A stretch of DNA of 38,149 nucleotides from positions 1-38,149 of the forward strand of contig CABPSV020000057.1 of the NCBI GenBank assembly GCA_902459845.2, written 5' to 3'. This stretch comes from Hepatocystis sp. ex Piliocolobus tephrosceles. Lineage: Eukaryota; Apicomplexa; Aconoidasida; Haemosporida; Plasmodiidae. A model generated the notes under the pieces. That model saw nothing but the letters and a program-made list of their open reading frames with translations. It searched no databases and was not told where the DNA came from. Shown one piece after another: positions 1-11,999 of this stretch (within the stretch, counting starts at the first letter, position 1; each line of letters opens with the position of its first letter). A program made the translations under genes and the position numbers.

Positions 1-89
1 TTGTTGCATTGTTTTTATATTTACTTGTAACGATTTGGCATTGTTTCAAAAAGTGACAAACTAGTTATTCTTACTTTTATCTGTTTTCG

Positions 90-400
90 TTGTTTTGTTT
101 TGTTTTGTTTCGTTGTTTTGTTTTGTTTTGTTTTGTTTCGTTGTTTTGTTTTGTTATGTTTCGTTGTTTTGTTTTGTTTTGTTTTGTTTCGTTGTTTTGT
201 TTTGTTTTGTTTTGTTTTGTTTCGTTGTTTTGTTTTGTTTTGTTTTGTTTTGTTTCGTTGTTTTGTTTTGTTTTGTTTTGTTTCGTTGTTTTGTTTTGTT
301 TTGTTTTGTTTCGTTGTTTTATTTTGTTTTGTTTTGTTTTGTTTTGTTTCGTTGTTTTGTTTTGTTGTTTTGTTTTGTTTTTCTGTCCTTTTTTGTTTAT
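90..400. repeat. TTTTG pentanucleotide satellite with TTTCG variants
   Basis: About 310 bases made of TTTTG pentamers interrupted at fairly regular intervals by TTTCGTTG. Every frame on both strands stays open because the unit length is 5 and no stop codon arises, so the overlapping ORFs here (Phe/Cys/Val/Leu on one strand, Lys/Gln/Asn/Thr on the other) are artefacts. It is not the Plasmodium telomere repeat, which is GGGTTYA. Confidence 0.9.
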
Positions 401-470
401 TTTATTTTGTTGCATGGTCTTAAAGTTAGACCTGTTCAACTTTTGTTCAGCAGAGCAAAAAATAAAATAA

Positions 471-854
471 TTAACATTATAACATTATATTATATATACA
501 TATATTATTTTATGTAAATATAGGTACGATTTGTATTTATTTTCTATGGGTATTTTTTATCGTAAATTTCATTTACCTATTTTTATACAGTTTTTTTTTA
601 ACTTATAACAATAAATTTTGTTAGGGGTACATGTGGGAAAGGGGCATTCCGTTTTTATATATTATTTATTTTTTTTTAATTAACGTAACAAAGATGTTCA
701 TATATCTATTCAAAACGAAAAAAAAAAATAAAAAATTAAAAAAAATAAAAGAACTTTTACCTTTTCAAAATATGTTAAATTTTTTTTTTTTTTATTTTTT
801 TTCAACTTTATGTCACAAATAATTTTTTTAAAATTGCTTAAGTATGGTATTAAG

Positions 855-908
<54 letters not shown>

Positions 909-1596
909 TGTATTTACTTAGACTGCAAATTTACTGATTTTTTGTAATTTGGGCAATACCAAAAAAAAAAATAAAACAAAAATAAGCATGACAAAAGCAT
1001 AGTAAAATAATAAAAAAAAAAAAAAAACATTCGAATTTATAATATGGTACAGTGAGGCCAGTGCAATACAATACGATACAGCAAATAAAAAAAAAATTAT
1101 AAAAAAATAAAAATTACTATAAATAATTATCTGTATATCGATCTATCTACTTGGCTATTTATCTACTTATTTATTGATTTGTATACCTATCTATCTATAT
1201 ATCCGCCTAGCTATATAATAATATATTTTTATAAGTTAACACTTTAAACAATTCAAATAATGTTACGTAAAACAGAAATAAGTAATAAATGAACTATACG
1301 AAATATACGAACTATACCAAACAAAATTACGAATTAACAAAAAATAGTCAAAAAAAAAAAAAAAAAAGTCGAAAATAAATTAAGAGAAAATTTAACAGAG
1401 TAAATGAAAAAGATTAATTAAATGCGATTTTTTTTTTTTTTTTTTTTTTTACTCATATATTAGTGATCACTTATAAGATTGTTTTACCGCTTTTAATCAT
1501 TTATGTACCTACTTATGTATGTATGTATGAATGTGCCTATATTTAACTTTTCTTTTTCATTCCGCACTTTTGTTATGACCACATAACAAAGACAAT
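471..1596. other. AT-rich intergenic spacer
   Basis: No coding region was recognised here. The stretch holds a TA microsatellite (about 857-908), several A or T runs including a T run near 1429-1450, and ATCTATCTA-like tetranucleotide sequence at 1138-1205. It presumably contains the 5' flank and promoter of the gene starting at 1597, but no specific element can be named. Confidence 0.7.
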
Positions 1597-4551
1597 ATGA
1601 TAATTTCTGCATTACTCCGAAACATAGAAATACATGAAAATGTAAATAAAAATTATACAAAGGATCGAGTAATAAAATGTTATAATATACCACCTACCGT
1701 TAATGAGGGTATTTTCCAATTTATACTTTTATTTTTAAATAACAAATCTTATGAAATAAAAAAAGTGATACGTCCAATATGTGAAGAAACGAATGTATAC
1801 CCATGGAAAATAATATGTAATGATGAATTAGCCAGTTTTTTATTAAAAGTAAAAAAAATTATTATTTATGATTATTCAAAAGAAAAAAAAAAAATTTTTG
1901 TAAAGTTGGAAAAAAAATGTGTTTATAATGAACAAGAGGGTCAAAGTAATGGCTCACATGAGCTTTATCATAATAAGTCCATAAAAAGTGAAAAACAAAA
2001 GGAAGGACAAAATAGGGGAGAAATGGAAACCACACAAGAAGGGACAAAAGAAAGTACATCCGAAAGCATATCAGAAAGCACATCAGAAGGCACATCAGAA
2101 AGCATAACAGAAGGGACAAAAAAAGAATCAAGAGAGGACTTAAAAGAAGACTTAAGAGAGGACTTAAAAGAAGACTTAAGAGAGGAATTAAGAGAGGAAT
2201 TAAGAGAGGACTTAAAAGAGGAATTAAAAGAGGAATTAAGAGAAGACCTGTCATATCATAACTCATATAACCACAATAAAAATGATACTTTTATCAGTAA
2301 ACAACAAAATTTGAATATAAAATTGGGATTAAATTCCGATTCCAACTTAGTTTTTAATGTATCCCACAACATAGTTCCCAGTTTAAACGATGGAGTAGAT
2401 GGACATAGTATTATAAATAAAGAAAAAAATCGTAAAAATTTAGGTAAAAATTTTATTTTAATGGATGAGAATGAAAAAAGTATATATAATGAATATATGA
2501 AGAATGTTATAAAACCAAAACAAAATTTAGTATTTAAAAACGATGATGATAATAAATTTTATGAAAAAAAAGAAGAGTACTATAATAGAGATATTGTACA
2601 TAAAGATGAAGTAGAATATTGTGTATGTCAGGAAGGGGATAGTGAATATTGTGCATGTTATGAAGGGGATAGTGAAAATTGTTGTGATACAAGTCATGAC
2701 GAGTTAAGTCATGACGAGTTAAGTCATGACGAATTAAGTTATGACGAATTAAGTTATGACAACCTTAATTATGACAACCTTAATTATGATAAGTTTAATT
2801 GTGATAAGTTTAATTGTGACAACGTAAATGAAGGTGAGAAAGAAAATGGTAGAACAAAAATATATTATAAAAAAAATACATACTGTGTTAGTAATATTAA
2901 TAAAGTTAACGAATTTAAAGAAAAAAATGATGGAAAAAATGAAAATATAGCTTACAATGATGAAAATAATAAAAGTTCATTTTTACCTTCTCGTCCTTAC
3001 TTTCAGTCTTTTGATCATTCTTTATGTCATTCATATGATCGAAATATAGAAAGTTTGAATACAACAAACACGAATGTAGAATGTATTGTAAATAGTAACG
3101 TAATTAATGTTAATAAAAAAAAAAATAAAGATGATTATAATGAATATATTAATAATTGGAATATAAATTCAAGGGGGGGAAAGTATAGCTACGATAGTAC
3201 AACAATTATCAATAAAGAAAAGAGTTTAGATAAAAATATTTCATTTACTTGTAATAATAAAAAAAGGAATTATAAAATTAGGGATAGAAATGAAACATCG
3301 TCTGACATTAATGTGGAAAAAGAGTTACATTTGGATGGAGATATTGAGTATGAACATACAAGTAACATATTAGCCTCAATTTTGAATAAAAAAGAATATA
3401 CAATTTTAAAAAAGTTAAAAAAGAGAAAAAAAATAAATATGGGTAAAAATCGAAATGTTAGTAATGGTAACAATATGGATGATAATATAGGTGATAATAT
3501 GGATGATAATATGGATGATAATATGGATGATAATATGGGTGATAATATGGATGATAATATGGATGATAATATGGATGATAAAAATACAAGTGATAATGTG
3601 TGTGGTAGTAATAATGCTTGCAGAAGTAACAAAATTTATATTTATTTTTATGAGGGACATTTACAAGAGGTTATTGAAGATATAAGAGAAGAAGATATTA
3701 ATAAATTAACAACTGATGCAATAGAAAATAAAAATAAATGTTACAATATTTATAATAGTATGATTACATTCAATGATTGTATGGATGATCATAATAAAGA
3801 GGATAATTTTTTTTTATGTAAAGAACAAATAAAAAGATCTCCATCTTCTAGTAATAGCAAAATAGATTGCGAGTTCGAAAATTTGGAAAATAAAATTGAT
3901 AAAGAGGAAATAGTAGGGGTAAAGGGAAAGGAAAAAAAAAATAAAAAGAATAAAAAAAATAAAATAAATGAAAAGGGTGTTAGCGAAAAGGATGTTAGCG
4001 AAAAAGATGTTAGCGAAAAGGATGTTAGCGAAAAAGATGTTAGCGAAAAGGATGTTAGCGAAAAGGATGTTAGCGAAAAAGATGTTAGCGAAAAGGATGT
4101 TAGCGAAAAGGATGTTAGCGAAAAGGATGTTAGCGAAAAGGATGTTAGCGAAAAGGATGTTAGCGAAAAGGATGTTAGCGAAAAAGATGTTAGCGAAAAG
4201 GATGTTAAAAAAAAAAAAAATAAAAAATTAAAAAAAAAAAATTACAACTCAGAATATATAAAACGTAGGAACTCTAACGAATCAAATTCATATAAAGGCA
4301 GAAAACAATTTAAAACTCAAACTGATACAAATTATGAACAAGATAATAGTCGTAGTAATAATTTATTTTGGCTTTATTTTGGCTTTATTTTGGCTTTATT
4401 TTGGCTTTTATTTTGCTTTTGTTTTATTTTCTTCGCCTTTTCGCATTTCATTTGTAATTACATTTTCAACAATAATAAATATGTATACATGTGTACACAT
4501 TTGTGTATAAACATGGTTGGGCAACAAATGGTTTGTTCTTTAAAAAACTGA
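1597..4551 (+). CDS. repeat-rich protein of unknown function, possible C-terminal membrane segment
   Basis: Open frame of 984 codons; I do not recognise the family. The first ~105 residues are the most normal in composition (MIISALLRNIEIHENV...), with a predicted mix of helix and strand, and could be the conserved part. The rest is low complexity: Glu/Asp/Leu/Arg/Lys repeats at about residues 180-220, SHDEL/NYDNL-type pentapeptides at about 365-405, DDNM repeats at about 625-665 and roughly 15 copies of KDVSE at about 793-870. The C-terminus (about 922-950) is strongly hydrophobic and could be a membrane anchor, but it is partly encoded by an 11-bp tandem repeat, so it may be less conserved than it appears. 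The start is the first ATG of the frame. Transcribed in the same direction as the next gene. A hypothetical Plasmodium protein is the safest name. Confidence 0.8.
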   Translation: MIISALLRNIEIHENVNKNYTKDRVIKCYNIPPTVNEGIFQFILLFLNNKSYEIKKVIRPICEETNVYPWKIICNDELASFLLKVKKIIIYDYSKEKKKIFVKLEKKCVYNEQEGQSNGSHELYHNKSIKSEKQKEGQNRGEMETTQEGTKESTSESISESTSEGTSESITEGTKKESREDLKEDLREDLKEDLREELREELREDLKEELKEELREDLSYHNSYNHNKNDTFISKQQNLNIKLGLNSDSNLVFNVSHNIVPSLNDGVDGHSIINKEKNRKNLGKNFILMDENEKSIYNEYMKNVIKPKQNLVFKNDDDNKFYEKKEEYYNRDIVHKDEVEYCVCQEGDSEYCACYEGDSENCCDTSHDELSHDELSHDELSYDELSYDNLNYDNLNYDKFNCDKFNCDNVNEGEKENGRTKIYYKKNTYCVSNINKVNEFKEKNDGKNENIAYNDENNKSSFLPSRPYFQSFDHSLCHSYDRNIESLNTTNTNVECIVNSNVINVNKKKNKDDYNEYINNWNINSRGGKYSYDSTTIINKEKSLDKNISFTCNNKKRNYKIRDRNETSSDINVEKELHLDGDIEYEHTSNILASILNKKEYTILKKLKKRKKINMGKNRNVSNGNNMDDNIGDNMDDNMDDNMDDNMGDNMDDNMDDNMDDKNTSDNVCGSNNACRSNKIYIYFYEGHLQEVIEDIREEDINKLTTDAIENKNKCYNIYNSMITFNDCMDDHNKEDNFFLCKEQIKRSPSSSNSKIDCEFENLENKIDKEEIVGVKGKEKKNKKNKKNKINEKGVSEKDVSEKDVSEKDVSEKDVSEKDVSEKDVSEKDVSEKDVSEKDVSEKDVSEKDVSEKDVSEKDVSEKDVSEKDVKKKKNKKLKKKNYNSEYIKRRNSNESNSYKGRKQFKTQTDTNYEQDNSRSNNLFWLYFGFILALFWLLFCFCFIFFAFSHFICNYIFNNNKYVYMCTHLCINMVGQQMVCSLKN
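2115..2250 (+). repeat. coding repeat: EDLKEDLRE-type units
   Basis: Imperfect repeats of Arg/Lys-Glu-Glu/Asp-Leu within the 1597-4551 gene, giving a highly charged segment predicted to be helical. Confidence 0.8.
2690..2822 (+). repeat. coding repeat: 15-bp SHDEL/NYDNL units
   Basis: Pentapeptide units drift gradually from SHDEL through SYDEL and NYDNL to NCDKF. The gradient of divergence along the array suggests stepwise slippage. Confidence 0.85.
3470..3592 (+). repeat. coding repeat: 12-bp GATGATAATATG units (DDNM)
   Basis: Tandem 12-bp units encode Asp-Asp-Asn-Met with occasional Gly-Asp-Asn-Met. It creates antisense and frame-shifted shadow ORFs. Confidence 0.9.
3975..4206 (+). repeat. 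coding repeat: about 15 copies of KDVSE (15 bp)
   Basis: Near-identical 15-bp units differ only by AAA/AAG at the Lys codon, so the array expanded recently. It is followed by a Lys/Asn-rich stretch. Confidence 0.95.
4362..4405 (+). repeat. 11-bp tandem repeat inside the C-terminal coding region
   Basis: Four exact copies of TTTATTTTGGC, followed by degenerate copies. As 11 is not a multiple of 3, each copy is read in a different frame and together they encode the hydrophobic C-terminus. Confidence 0.9.
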
Positions 4552-5159
4552 GTACATGGAAAGAATACTTTGAGTTATTTAAAAAGTAGTTAACAAATGT
4601 AAAGTTAGGAGGAATAAACAAAAGGTACTAAAAAAAAACATACTAAAAAATAAAAATACACTACAAAAAATGTACTAAAAAAACATATCAAAAATAACAT
4701 TACACAAGAACAAAACAAAAATGCAATGCAATACAATACAGTTACTGTTTAAAGCAGTGAACATAGAGTGAACATAAAAAAAATATTTTAAAAAAAGAAA
4801 GAACTAAAAAGAATGAGTTGGGAAGTGAAGAAAAGGTGTTTAAAGTTGTGATAAAAGATGTGTAAGAAATATTACCCCATACTACTTTATTGCTCAGTTG
4901 TTTATTCGCCCACTCGTTTGTTCACCTGTTAATGTATTTATTTATTTATTTATTTCTTTTTTTTTTTATATACCTTCTTCCATATGTACAAACATATAAA
5001 TATGTATTATTTACAATAATAGAAAAAAAAAAATAAAATAAATAAGAAAAAAATAAAAAAATAAATAAAAAGTTTTTGTGAAAAAATATTCTTTAAAAAT
5101 TTTAAAGAAAATATACCCCTCCTATTGTGTACGGTACGATTGATAAAGCATGTGTTAGT

Positions 5160-5190
<31 letters not shown>

Positions 5191-5374
5191 CATTTATTTT
5201 AAAAGCTATTTTACAAATTATTTTATAATCTATCCCATTTATGTTATTATTATTTTATTTTATTTTTTTTTTATTCTTAACAATTATTTATAGCATAATT
5301 TTGGTAAGTTCATAGTTTATAAGGAATTGTTTTTAAAATAGTAAATGAAAAAATTTGGTAATTTAATTAATATA

Positions 5375-5475
5375 TAAATGAATAAATGAATAAATGAATA
5401 AATGAATAAATGAATAAATGCATAAATGAATAAATGCATAAATGCATAAATGAATAAATAATGAATAAATGAATA
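5375..5475. repeat. 8-bp AATAAATG tandem array
   Basis: About twelve near-perfect copies, some with CATAAATG variants, in the 5' flank of the U-box gene. Confidence 0.9.
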
Positions 5476-5645
5476 ATTTAGCAAAAATAATAATTGTTAT
5501 AGTGACTCAGTAATTCACATATATGCGAAAATATGTATATGTATATATATACGTATGTACATAAATGATGAGTTTCATAGGTAATTTATTTATGAAAATA
5601 TGAAAGGGGATTTCTTAAATTACAAAAGTAGTGTAAAAAATAAAT

Positions 5646-5696
<51 letters not shown>

Positions 5697-5827
5697 TATT
5701 TTTTAAAGCATAAAACAATATTTTGAAAACGTAACGGTAAAAATAGTAGTTGAAAACAATAATATATATGAACATATATGTATATACATAAGCATATACA
5801 CTTTTAGTAATAACGAAGCATTACATT

Positions 5828-5957
5828 ATTAGTAATAAAAATTAGTAATAAAAATTAGTAATAAAAATTAGTAATAAAAATTAGTAATAAAAATTAGTAG
5901 TAAAAAATTGTAATAAAAATTAGTAGTAAAAAATTGTAGTAAAAATTAGTAGTAAGA
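5828..5957. repeat. 13-bp TTAGTAATAAAAA tandem array
   Basis: About ten copies; the last few carry TAGTAG or TTGTAA variants. Noncoding. Confidence 0.9.
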
Positions 5958-6240
5958 AAATATACTATTTTAGTTTGGTTTATGTTATTTCATTTTATTT
6001 TATTTTATTTTATTTTATTTTAATTTAATTTAATTTAATTTTTTTTTTTTTTTTTTTGTGTATGAATATTCATATGTAAGTAAACTGTCATTGTAAAGAC
6101 CATATGCACATGGTTAATTATGAATATAATTATCACACATTAATTCAGGAAATAAAAATAGCATAGTTAATAAAAATAAGTATAAAAAATAAACAATAAA
6201 AAACAGACGTAAATTTTTTTTTGAATTTTTATTTATAATA

Positions 6241-9200
6241 ATGTTGGATAAATCAAAAGAGGACACAGTACTTCAAAACATATTTCAAATATGTTTGAAT
6301 AAACATGAAATTAATAACAGTAAAATATTTTTAGAATCGTATGAAAAAGAATTAAAAGAGAATAATGAAGAATTATATTTAAAGATTGATAATTTATATT
6401 TTATTTTATTACATAAAATAGCTTACTTACATAAACAAAAAAAAAATGGTTTGAGTTATTTATGTTATTGTTATACAAAATTACAAGATAAAACATATTT
6501 TAAATTTTTGAATATTGATACAAAAGAAAATGAAAAGTTATGTAATGAAATAGGAGATCAAATAATTAATCATGTGATATTATTTTTAGAAAACTTAGAT
6601 GTTTATCCAAATGTTAAGATAACATTTAAACAGCGGATAGATACATTTTATGAATTTTTAAAATCGTCATGTACAACTAGGTTTATGAAAAAATTGTTAT
6701 TGTTGATTGATGAGAATGATAAAAATGAAATCGAAAGTGAAAAACAATTAAACCGATTTTTTAATCCGATTATTGATTTAATTTTTCAAAATTTAAATTC
6801 AAGAAACATGATATATCCAAAAAATGATGTTGCAGTTTTGTTAAAATTTTTAACTACATTTAAACAAATAGCTGACATAATCATAAATAATAAATCAGTT
6901 TTTGTATATTTGAATTTGAGTGATAGAATGTCAGATGTATGTATATCTGCAAAAAAAAAAGAAAACATAATATCAGATATAGGTACAAAAGATTGTAAAA
7001 ACAACCAAAAGGAAAGAAATGTTTCTAATTTTACTGAGAAGGATGATACTTCTTTTTCTTCTGCTGCAGTATGTGCAACAGTGATGACGCCTCTTAATAA
7101 TGTAACTGGAACTGGTACTGAAAGTGGTTCAACAACAAGTACAGCTACATCGACAGCAATAACACCTGCAACAAGTACATTTACAGAAAACACGTATAAT
7201 AACACAACAATAACAACGGAAAGAAACATAAGTTACAATAACAATACCAGATTTTCCAATGAATCAAACCAAAATAGTACATGCAAAAACAACAAACCAT
7301 GTAGTAACGACAAAGAAATAAACAAATGTGGATATAACTTACAATTAAATAGTTTATTAGGTAGATTATTATCTCCAACCATTATAACAATGCCAAATAT
7401 AACAAAAAAGGATGAAATTCCGATGTATAAATATTTTTATAATAGTACAACAAATTCGTTGAATAAAATGACATTAAATGCGTTGAAAAATATATATGTA
7501 TTATTACGAAAAGATAGTGATTGGATTTTAGAAAATGGTGTAGAAATAATTAAAAATTTATTAAAAGGAAGTACAGATTCAAAAAAAAGAGTTTTACTTT
7601 GGTTAAATTGTATTATTATATCTAATGAAAAAAAAACAAAAATAATGTATCATTATTCTAGTTATCCTCAATCATTAGAAAGCTCTTATGCTTTATTTTT
7701 AAAATTATTAGGAGAAAATTCATATGGTTTTTGTTTAAACATATTGTGGATTATGTTATGTTTATGTGAACCTATAACAGTTAATAAATTAAATGATATA
7801 GATTTTTTTTTTCTTCTCAGAGATGATGCTTTTTCTAAATTTTTATTAACTAATATAACTAATAATTCATCATTTGAAGAAAAATCAAATGTAGAAAAAA
7901 TAAAAAAAAAGTTAAGTATATTAGAATGTTTTCAAAAAGAACCTAAATTTATAACATGTATTTTTTGGATGACATTTAAATCAATGAGTGTTTTTTTTAA
8001 ACCTTCTATAAATGAATTTTTAAAAATAATACAAAGAGTAGGTCATGTAAAAGATAAAAATATTTATTATATGAATATACATACATGGAAAATATTTTTT
8101 TATAATCCTAGATTTCTTCAATTAGTATTTAAATTTTTACATTTGTCCATGAGATATATTTTAAATACGGCTTATTTGTATGACATGCGTGGTAACTTAA
8201 ATACAGAAATGTATAATTACTTGGTTAATCATAAAATGAATTATTCTCATATAGTATTAAAATCATGTCCTCCTCCGAATGAACAAATGTATGATAAATG
8301 GCAAAGTGGAAGTACTGTCGTTAATAATGGTATGTCCTGTACTGTTAGCACAGGTGTTGACAATATTGGTGTAGACAATGTTGGTGTAGACAATGTTGGT
8401 GTAAACAATGTTGGTGTAGACAATGTTGGTGTAAACAATGTTGGTGTAAACAATGTTGGTGTAAACAATGTTGGTGTAAACAATGTTGGTGTTGACAATG
8501 TTGGTATTGACAATATTGGTGTAGAAAATGTTGGTGTAGACAATGTTGGCAGTTATAATATGGCTGGCAGTTATAATATGGATGGTGGTTATAATGTGAC
8601 TGATCGTACAAAAAAGTTGGATAGTGCATCTGTGGTGGGTAATGAAGAAAATAAAGATGAACAAAATAACGCTCACTTTGAAGAAAGTAACAATACTGAA
8701 ATAAAAAAAGAAAATATGAACATATTATCATCTGAATTATTATCTAATGAAGAAGATCACTTACATGCTGCTCCACAGTTTTCTATTATACCTACATTTT
8801 TTCTTAGTGATATCTTTGATATAATTTATTTATTATTCGAATTGGATGCATATAAAAGTCATAATGGTGTAGATTTAGCCAGTTATTTGGATGTAGATTT
8901 ATTTTTGGCATTTACTATTTTTACAATGTTGAGTGAAAATCATATTAAAAGTATTCATATAAGATGTGAGTCTGCTCCTAAAACTTTTTCCTTTTTATAT
9001 AAAAATGATCATTTAAAAAAAGTGTTTGAAGAATCTGAATTAACAAAAAAATATATTATAAAATCGTTAACAAATGTTTTTATTGCATCTCAAAAAGGAG
9101 AATATACAGAAAGAATGGTTACACGACTTCGAATAGTAGAAAATTTCAATAGTTTTTTTGAAAATAGTAATTATATTACAAAGTTTACAAATTTAGTTAT

Positions 9201-10812
9201 AAATAATAATAATATATTTGTTCATTTAATACATTTGTTATTAAACGATGTTAATTTTTTGGTAGAAGAAGTTGTATCATATTTATCAGAAATAAAAAGG
9301 AGAGAAGATAAAAAACAAAATGAAACTACACGTAATAATAGTACAAATTCTTATTCTAATGCAGCAAGAACAGGAATACATTCAGCATGGGCAAATGTAT
9401 ATAATAATAATGGTGGTAGTTCATATTCTAATATAAACAGGTCTAATCGTGCAAATTACAATGAAAATAATTTAAGTAGTTCTCGATTAAATAATAGGTC
9501 AACATATAATAATATAAATAATGCATATAGTAGTGATGATACAAATAATGACGAATCTGATTTGGATGATACAGAAGATGGTGATGAGGTAAGTAGTGGA
9601 GGAGGTGATAATAATAATTATGGTAATAATAATGGTGGTAATAATAATGGTAATAATAATAATGGTAATAATAATGGTGGTAATAATAATGATATTAATT
9701 CAGACTTAAGTCGCCAGAGTATGCGTAACTTAGCAGCAAGAACAAAAATGATTATAACATATTGTTATAAATCTTGTATTTTTTTGAATTTATTATGTAA
9801 ACATTATGCTTCTTATATTATAACATCTAATACAATATTAACTCAAATAGTAACTTGTTTAAATTGTTATTTTGATTACTTAGTAGGACCAAAATGTTTA
9901 AATATAAAAGTAAAAAATATGGAACAATATAATTTCCGACCTCAATTATGGTTAATTAGTATAATAGAATCTTATTTATATATTTTAAACGATGATGAAA
10001 AACATGAAGAATCTTTATTGAGAGAAATAGCAGTAGAAGGAAGATATTATAAACCTGAAATTTTTAACAAAGCATATTATATATGTAAAAGAGATGGATT
10101 GTTAGTAAAAGATGAATTAAATAAATTTAAAAAATTTTGTGAAAAAATTGTTATTATGAAAGATGAAGTTGAATTGTTTGATGATGTTAATGATATCCCA
10201 GAAAAATTTCTAGATCCTATTTTACAAGATATTATGTTAGATCCTGTTTTGTTACCTACATCTGGTATGATTATTGATAGAAAGAACATTGAACGACATT
10301 TAATGAGTGAACCAAATGATCCTTTCAACCGATCCCCCCTTACGAAAGATAACTTAATACCTATGCCGGAGCTGAAGGAGGAGATACAAAAATATGTTGA
10401 GGAGTTGAGGAAAAAAAAGAAAATAGAAAAGCAGAAGCAAAGGGAGTTACAGGAGCAAAAGGAGTTACAGGAGCAAAAGGAGTTGCAGGAGCAAAAGGAG
10501 TTACAGGAGCAGAAGGAGTTGCAGGAGCAGAAGGAGTTGCAGGGGCAGAAGGAGTTGCAGGAGCAGAAGGAGTTGCAGGAGCAGAAGGAGTTGCAGGAGC
10601 AGAAGGAGCAGCAGAAAATGCAGGAGCAACAGAAGTTAGGCATGGATTCGGAGTCCCAATCACAGCCACAGTCGCAATCACAGTCACAATCGCAATCACA
10701 GTTGATTATAAATGACGCATCAGTAACAGATGCAACAAAAGATGTTTCAGCAGAGGTGGTAACAGAAGTGAAAACAGAAGATGAGACAACAAAACAAAAT
10801 GTCCCAAAATAA
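6241..10812 (+). CDS. UFD2: UFD2/UBE4-type ubiquitin conjugation factor E4 (U-box)
   Basis: Open frame of 1523 codons. A U-box lies at about residues 1319-1390, starting [20 protein letters not shown] and continuing with the DPFNRSPLT block typical of UFD2/UBE4. Upstream is the Ufd2 core, recognisable by a segment at about 475-520 ending LCLCEPI and by [20 protein letters not shown] near 850. The family extends ubiquitin chains on pre-ubiquitylated substrates with CDC48/p97 in the cytosol and nucleus; the U-box recruits the E2 without zinc. The core is interrupted by parasite-type insertions: a Ser/Thr/Asn-rich block (about 240-370), [10 protein letters not shown] repeats (about 703-770) and an Asn/Gly block (about 1020-1160). 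The tail after the U-box has LQEQKE repeats and Gln/Ser runs. This makes it longer than yeast Ufd2 (about 960 residues). Family assignment is confident. Confidence 0.95.
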   Translation: MLDKSKEDTVLQNIFQICLNKHEINNSKIFLESYEKELKENNEELYLKIDNLYFILLHKIAYLHKQKKNGLSYLCYCYTKLQDKTYFKFLNIDTKENEKLCNEIGDQIINHVILFLENLDVYPNVKITFKQRIDTFYEFLKSSCTTRFMKKLLLLIDENDKNEIESEKQLNRFFNPIIDLIFQNLNSRNMIYPKNDVAVLLKFLTTFKQIADIIINNKSVFVYLNLSDRMSDVCISAKKKENIISDIGTKDCKNNQKERNVSNFTEKDDTSFSSAAVCATVMTPLNNVTGTGTESGSTTSTATSTAITPATSTFTENTYNNTTITTERNISYNNNTRFSNESNQNSTCKNNKPCSNDKEINKCGYNLQLNSLLGRLLSPTIITMPNITKKDEIPMYKYFYNSTTNSLNKMTLNALKNIYVLLRKDSDWILENGVEIIKNLLKGSTDSKKRVLLWLNCIIISNEKKTKIMYHYSSYPQSLESSYALFLKLLGENSYGFCLNILWIMLCLCEPITVNKLNDIDFFFLLRDDAFSKFLLTNITNNSSFEEKSNVEKIKKKLSILECFQKEPKFITCIFWMTFKSMSVFFKPSINEFLKIIQRVGHVKDKNIYYMNIHTWKIFFYNPRFLQLVFKFLHLSMRYILNTAYLYDMRGNLNTEMYNYLVNHKMNYSHIVLKSCPPPNEQMYDKWQSGSTVVNNGMSCTVSTGVDNIGVDNVGVDNVGVNNVGVDNVGVNNVGVNNVGVNNVGVNNVGVDNVGIDNIGVENVGVDNVGSYNMAGSYNMDGGYNVTDRTKKLDSASVVGNEENKDEQNNAHFEESNNTEIKKENMNILSSELLSNEEDHLHAAPQFSIIPTFFLSDIFDIIYLLFELDAYKSHNGVDLASYLDVDLFLAFTIFTMLSENHIKSIHIRCESAPKTFSFLYKNDHLKKVFEESELTKKYIIKSLTNVFIASQKGEYTERMVTRLRIVENFNSFFENSNYITKFTNLVINNNNIFVHLIHLLLNDVNFLVEEVVSYLSEIKRREDKKQNETTRNNSTNSYSNAARTGIHSAWANVYNNNGGSSYSNINRSNRANYNENNLSSSRLNNRSTYNNINNAYSSDDTNNDESDLDDTEDGDEVSSGGGDNNNYGNNNGGNNNGNNNNGNNNGGNNNDINSDLSRQSMRNLAARTKMIITYCYKSCIFLNLLCKHYASYIITSNTILTQIVTCLNCYFDYLVGPKCLNIKVKNMEQYNFRPQLWLISIIESYLYILNDDEKHEESLLREIAVEGRYYKPEIFNKAYYICKRDGLLVKDELNKFKKFCEKIVIMKDEVELFDDVNDIPEKFLDPILQDIMLDPVLLPTSGMIIDRKNIERHLMSEPNDPFNRSPLTKDNLIPMPELKEEIQKYVEELRKKKKIEKQKQRELQEQKELQEQKELQEQKELQEQKELQEQKELQGQKELQEQKELQEQKELQEQKEQQKMQEQQKLGMDSESQSQPQSQSQSQSQSQLIINDASVTDATKDVSAEVVTEVKTEDETTKQNVPK
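8350..8552 (+). repeat. coding repeat: 15-bp [10 protein letters not shown] units in the E4 core
   Basis: About thirteen 15-bp units encode Val-Asp/Asn-Asn-Val/Ile-Gly inside the conserved Ufd2 core, probably as a surface loop. Antisense open frames here are shadows. Confidence 0.9.
9596..9696 (+). repeat. coding Asn/Gly trinucleotide repeat
   Basis: AAT/GGT trinucleotides encode runs of Asn and Gly in the second insertion of the E4 core, next to an acidic stretch. Confidence 0.85.
10438..10625 (+). repeat. coding repeat: 18-bp LQEQKE units
   Basis: About ten 18-bp units encode Glu-Leu-Gln-Glu-Gln-Lys after the U-box, probably a long helix. The GC content of the array is well above the rest of the gene. 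Confidence 0.9.
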
Positions 10813-11089
10813 AAAAAAAAAAAAAATAAAAAGAAATAAAATAAAATAAATGATACTATAAATAGGCAATTACAGACTAATAAAATAATAATTAAGAAAT
10901 ATATTTTTTTTTTTTTTTTGTAATAAACGAAGTTTTGTTAAAATAAAACTGTTAGTACGTTTTTTTTTTTATATTTTACGTCTACATCATTATTTTACAC
11001 ATGATCACATACAAAAACTAAATGAGGGCATTATATTAGAACAATTACTTATTTGTCAGACACATTTCAATATAATTATACATTTTGCA

Positions 11090-11140
<51 letters not shown>

Positions 11141-11999
11141 TACATAGTACAGTACAAGTAAAAAAGAAATATCGAAAAAGGAAAACAGTTTATACATTTG
11201 TATACCCTTTATATATCCATGTATATATATACGCATTTACACTCATATATATACGCATTTATATTTCCATATATATACGCATTTACATTTACATTTACAT
11301 TTTCATATATATAAGCATTTATATATTCATATATATATTGATTTATTGTATAAAAAAAAAAAAAAAACTAATCATTAATTGCTAATAACTTGTAGATTTA
11401 ATGTGTTTATAAATAATTTTACTTACATATATAAATACATCTTTATTTTATTTTTTATTTTTTTTTATTTTTTTTTATTTTTTTTTATTTTTTTTACCCA
11501 AAATGGAGTTTAAATATTGAATGCAAAAAAAAAAAAAATTATGTTGTAAAAATTAATATCATTTTTTTTTGGTATGCTTTAAAACTGAGATTATTTAAAA
11601 GTGCATAAGCTTTTTTTATTTTTTTTTAAATAAATTATGTACATTTTGTAATACAATTATGTTATTTGTTAGTATATGGTATAATAAAAAAAAAAAGTAA
11701 ATAATCAAAAAAAACAAGCAAACAAACAAGCAAGCAAGCAAGCAAACAAGCAAGCAAGCAAACAAGCAAGCAAACAAGCAGACAAACAAGCAGACATGTA
11801 TCAAATTAACAAAAACAACTACTGCAACAATCCAAAAAAAATAAGATAAAACAAAATAGATACATGCATAAACAAACAAATAAATAAATAGATATACAAA
11901 GTATGTGCGTGTAAAAATTAATAAATCCAGAGTGGGACGTTGTTTTTTATTTTTGTATTTTGTATAGAACCTAAAACAATTAAAATAATATAAAACTCA
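10813..11999. other. intergenic spacer between convergent 3' ends
   Basis: No coding region was recognised. It contains the 3' flanks of the E4 gene (+) and the SNARE gene (-), a T run (about 11092-11137), an ATATATACGCATTTACA-like minisatellite (about 11215-11335), a TTTTTTTTA array (about 11455-11496) and an AAGC/AAAC tetranucleotide array (about 11715-11795). No terminator or polyadenylation signal can be singled out. Confidence 0.65.
11715..11795. repeat. AAGC/AAAC tetranucleotide array
   Basis: Mixed CAAG and CAAA units in the 3' flank of the SNARE gene. The minus-strand frame it opens (Cys/Leu/Phe/Val) is an artefact. Confidence 0.85.

Larger units (their letters stand above)
4552..6240. 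other. intergenic spacer between two same-strand genes
   Basis: No coding region was recognised in 1.7 kb. It holds T and A runs (about 5161-5190 and a ~47-nt A run at 5648-5694), an 8-bp AATAAATG array (about 5375-5475), a 13-bp TTAGTAATAAAAA array (about 5828-5957) and TTTTA/TTTAA runs (5990-6050). A GTAAGT near 6076 and a TTCAG near 6146-6150 could bound a short 5' UTR intron of the downstream gene; this is speculative. Confidence 0.65.

Noticed and set aside
90..400. Possible telomeric or subtelomeric repeat
   Set aside because: The unit does not match the Plasmodium telomere repeat, and the neighbouring genes are conserved housekeeping genes of a chromosome interior.
77..517. Overlapping ORFs on both strands over the first 500 bases
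   Set aside because: They are open only because the TTTTG/TTTCG pentamer contains no stop codons in any frame; the peptides are simple repeats.
5566..5572. ATGATGA box-C-like motif on the plus strand
   Set aside because: No D box downstream within snoRNA range.
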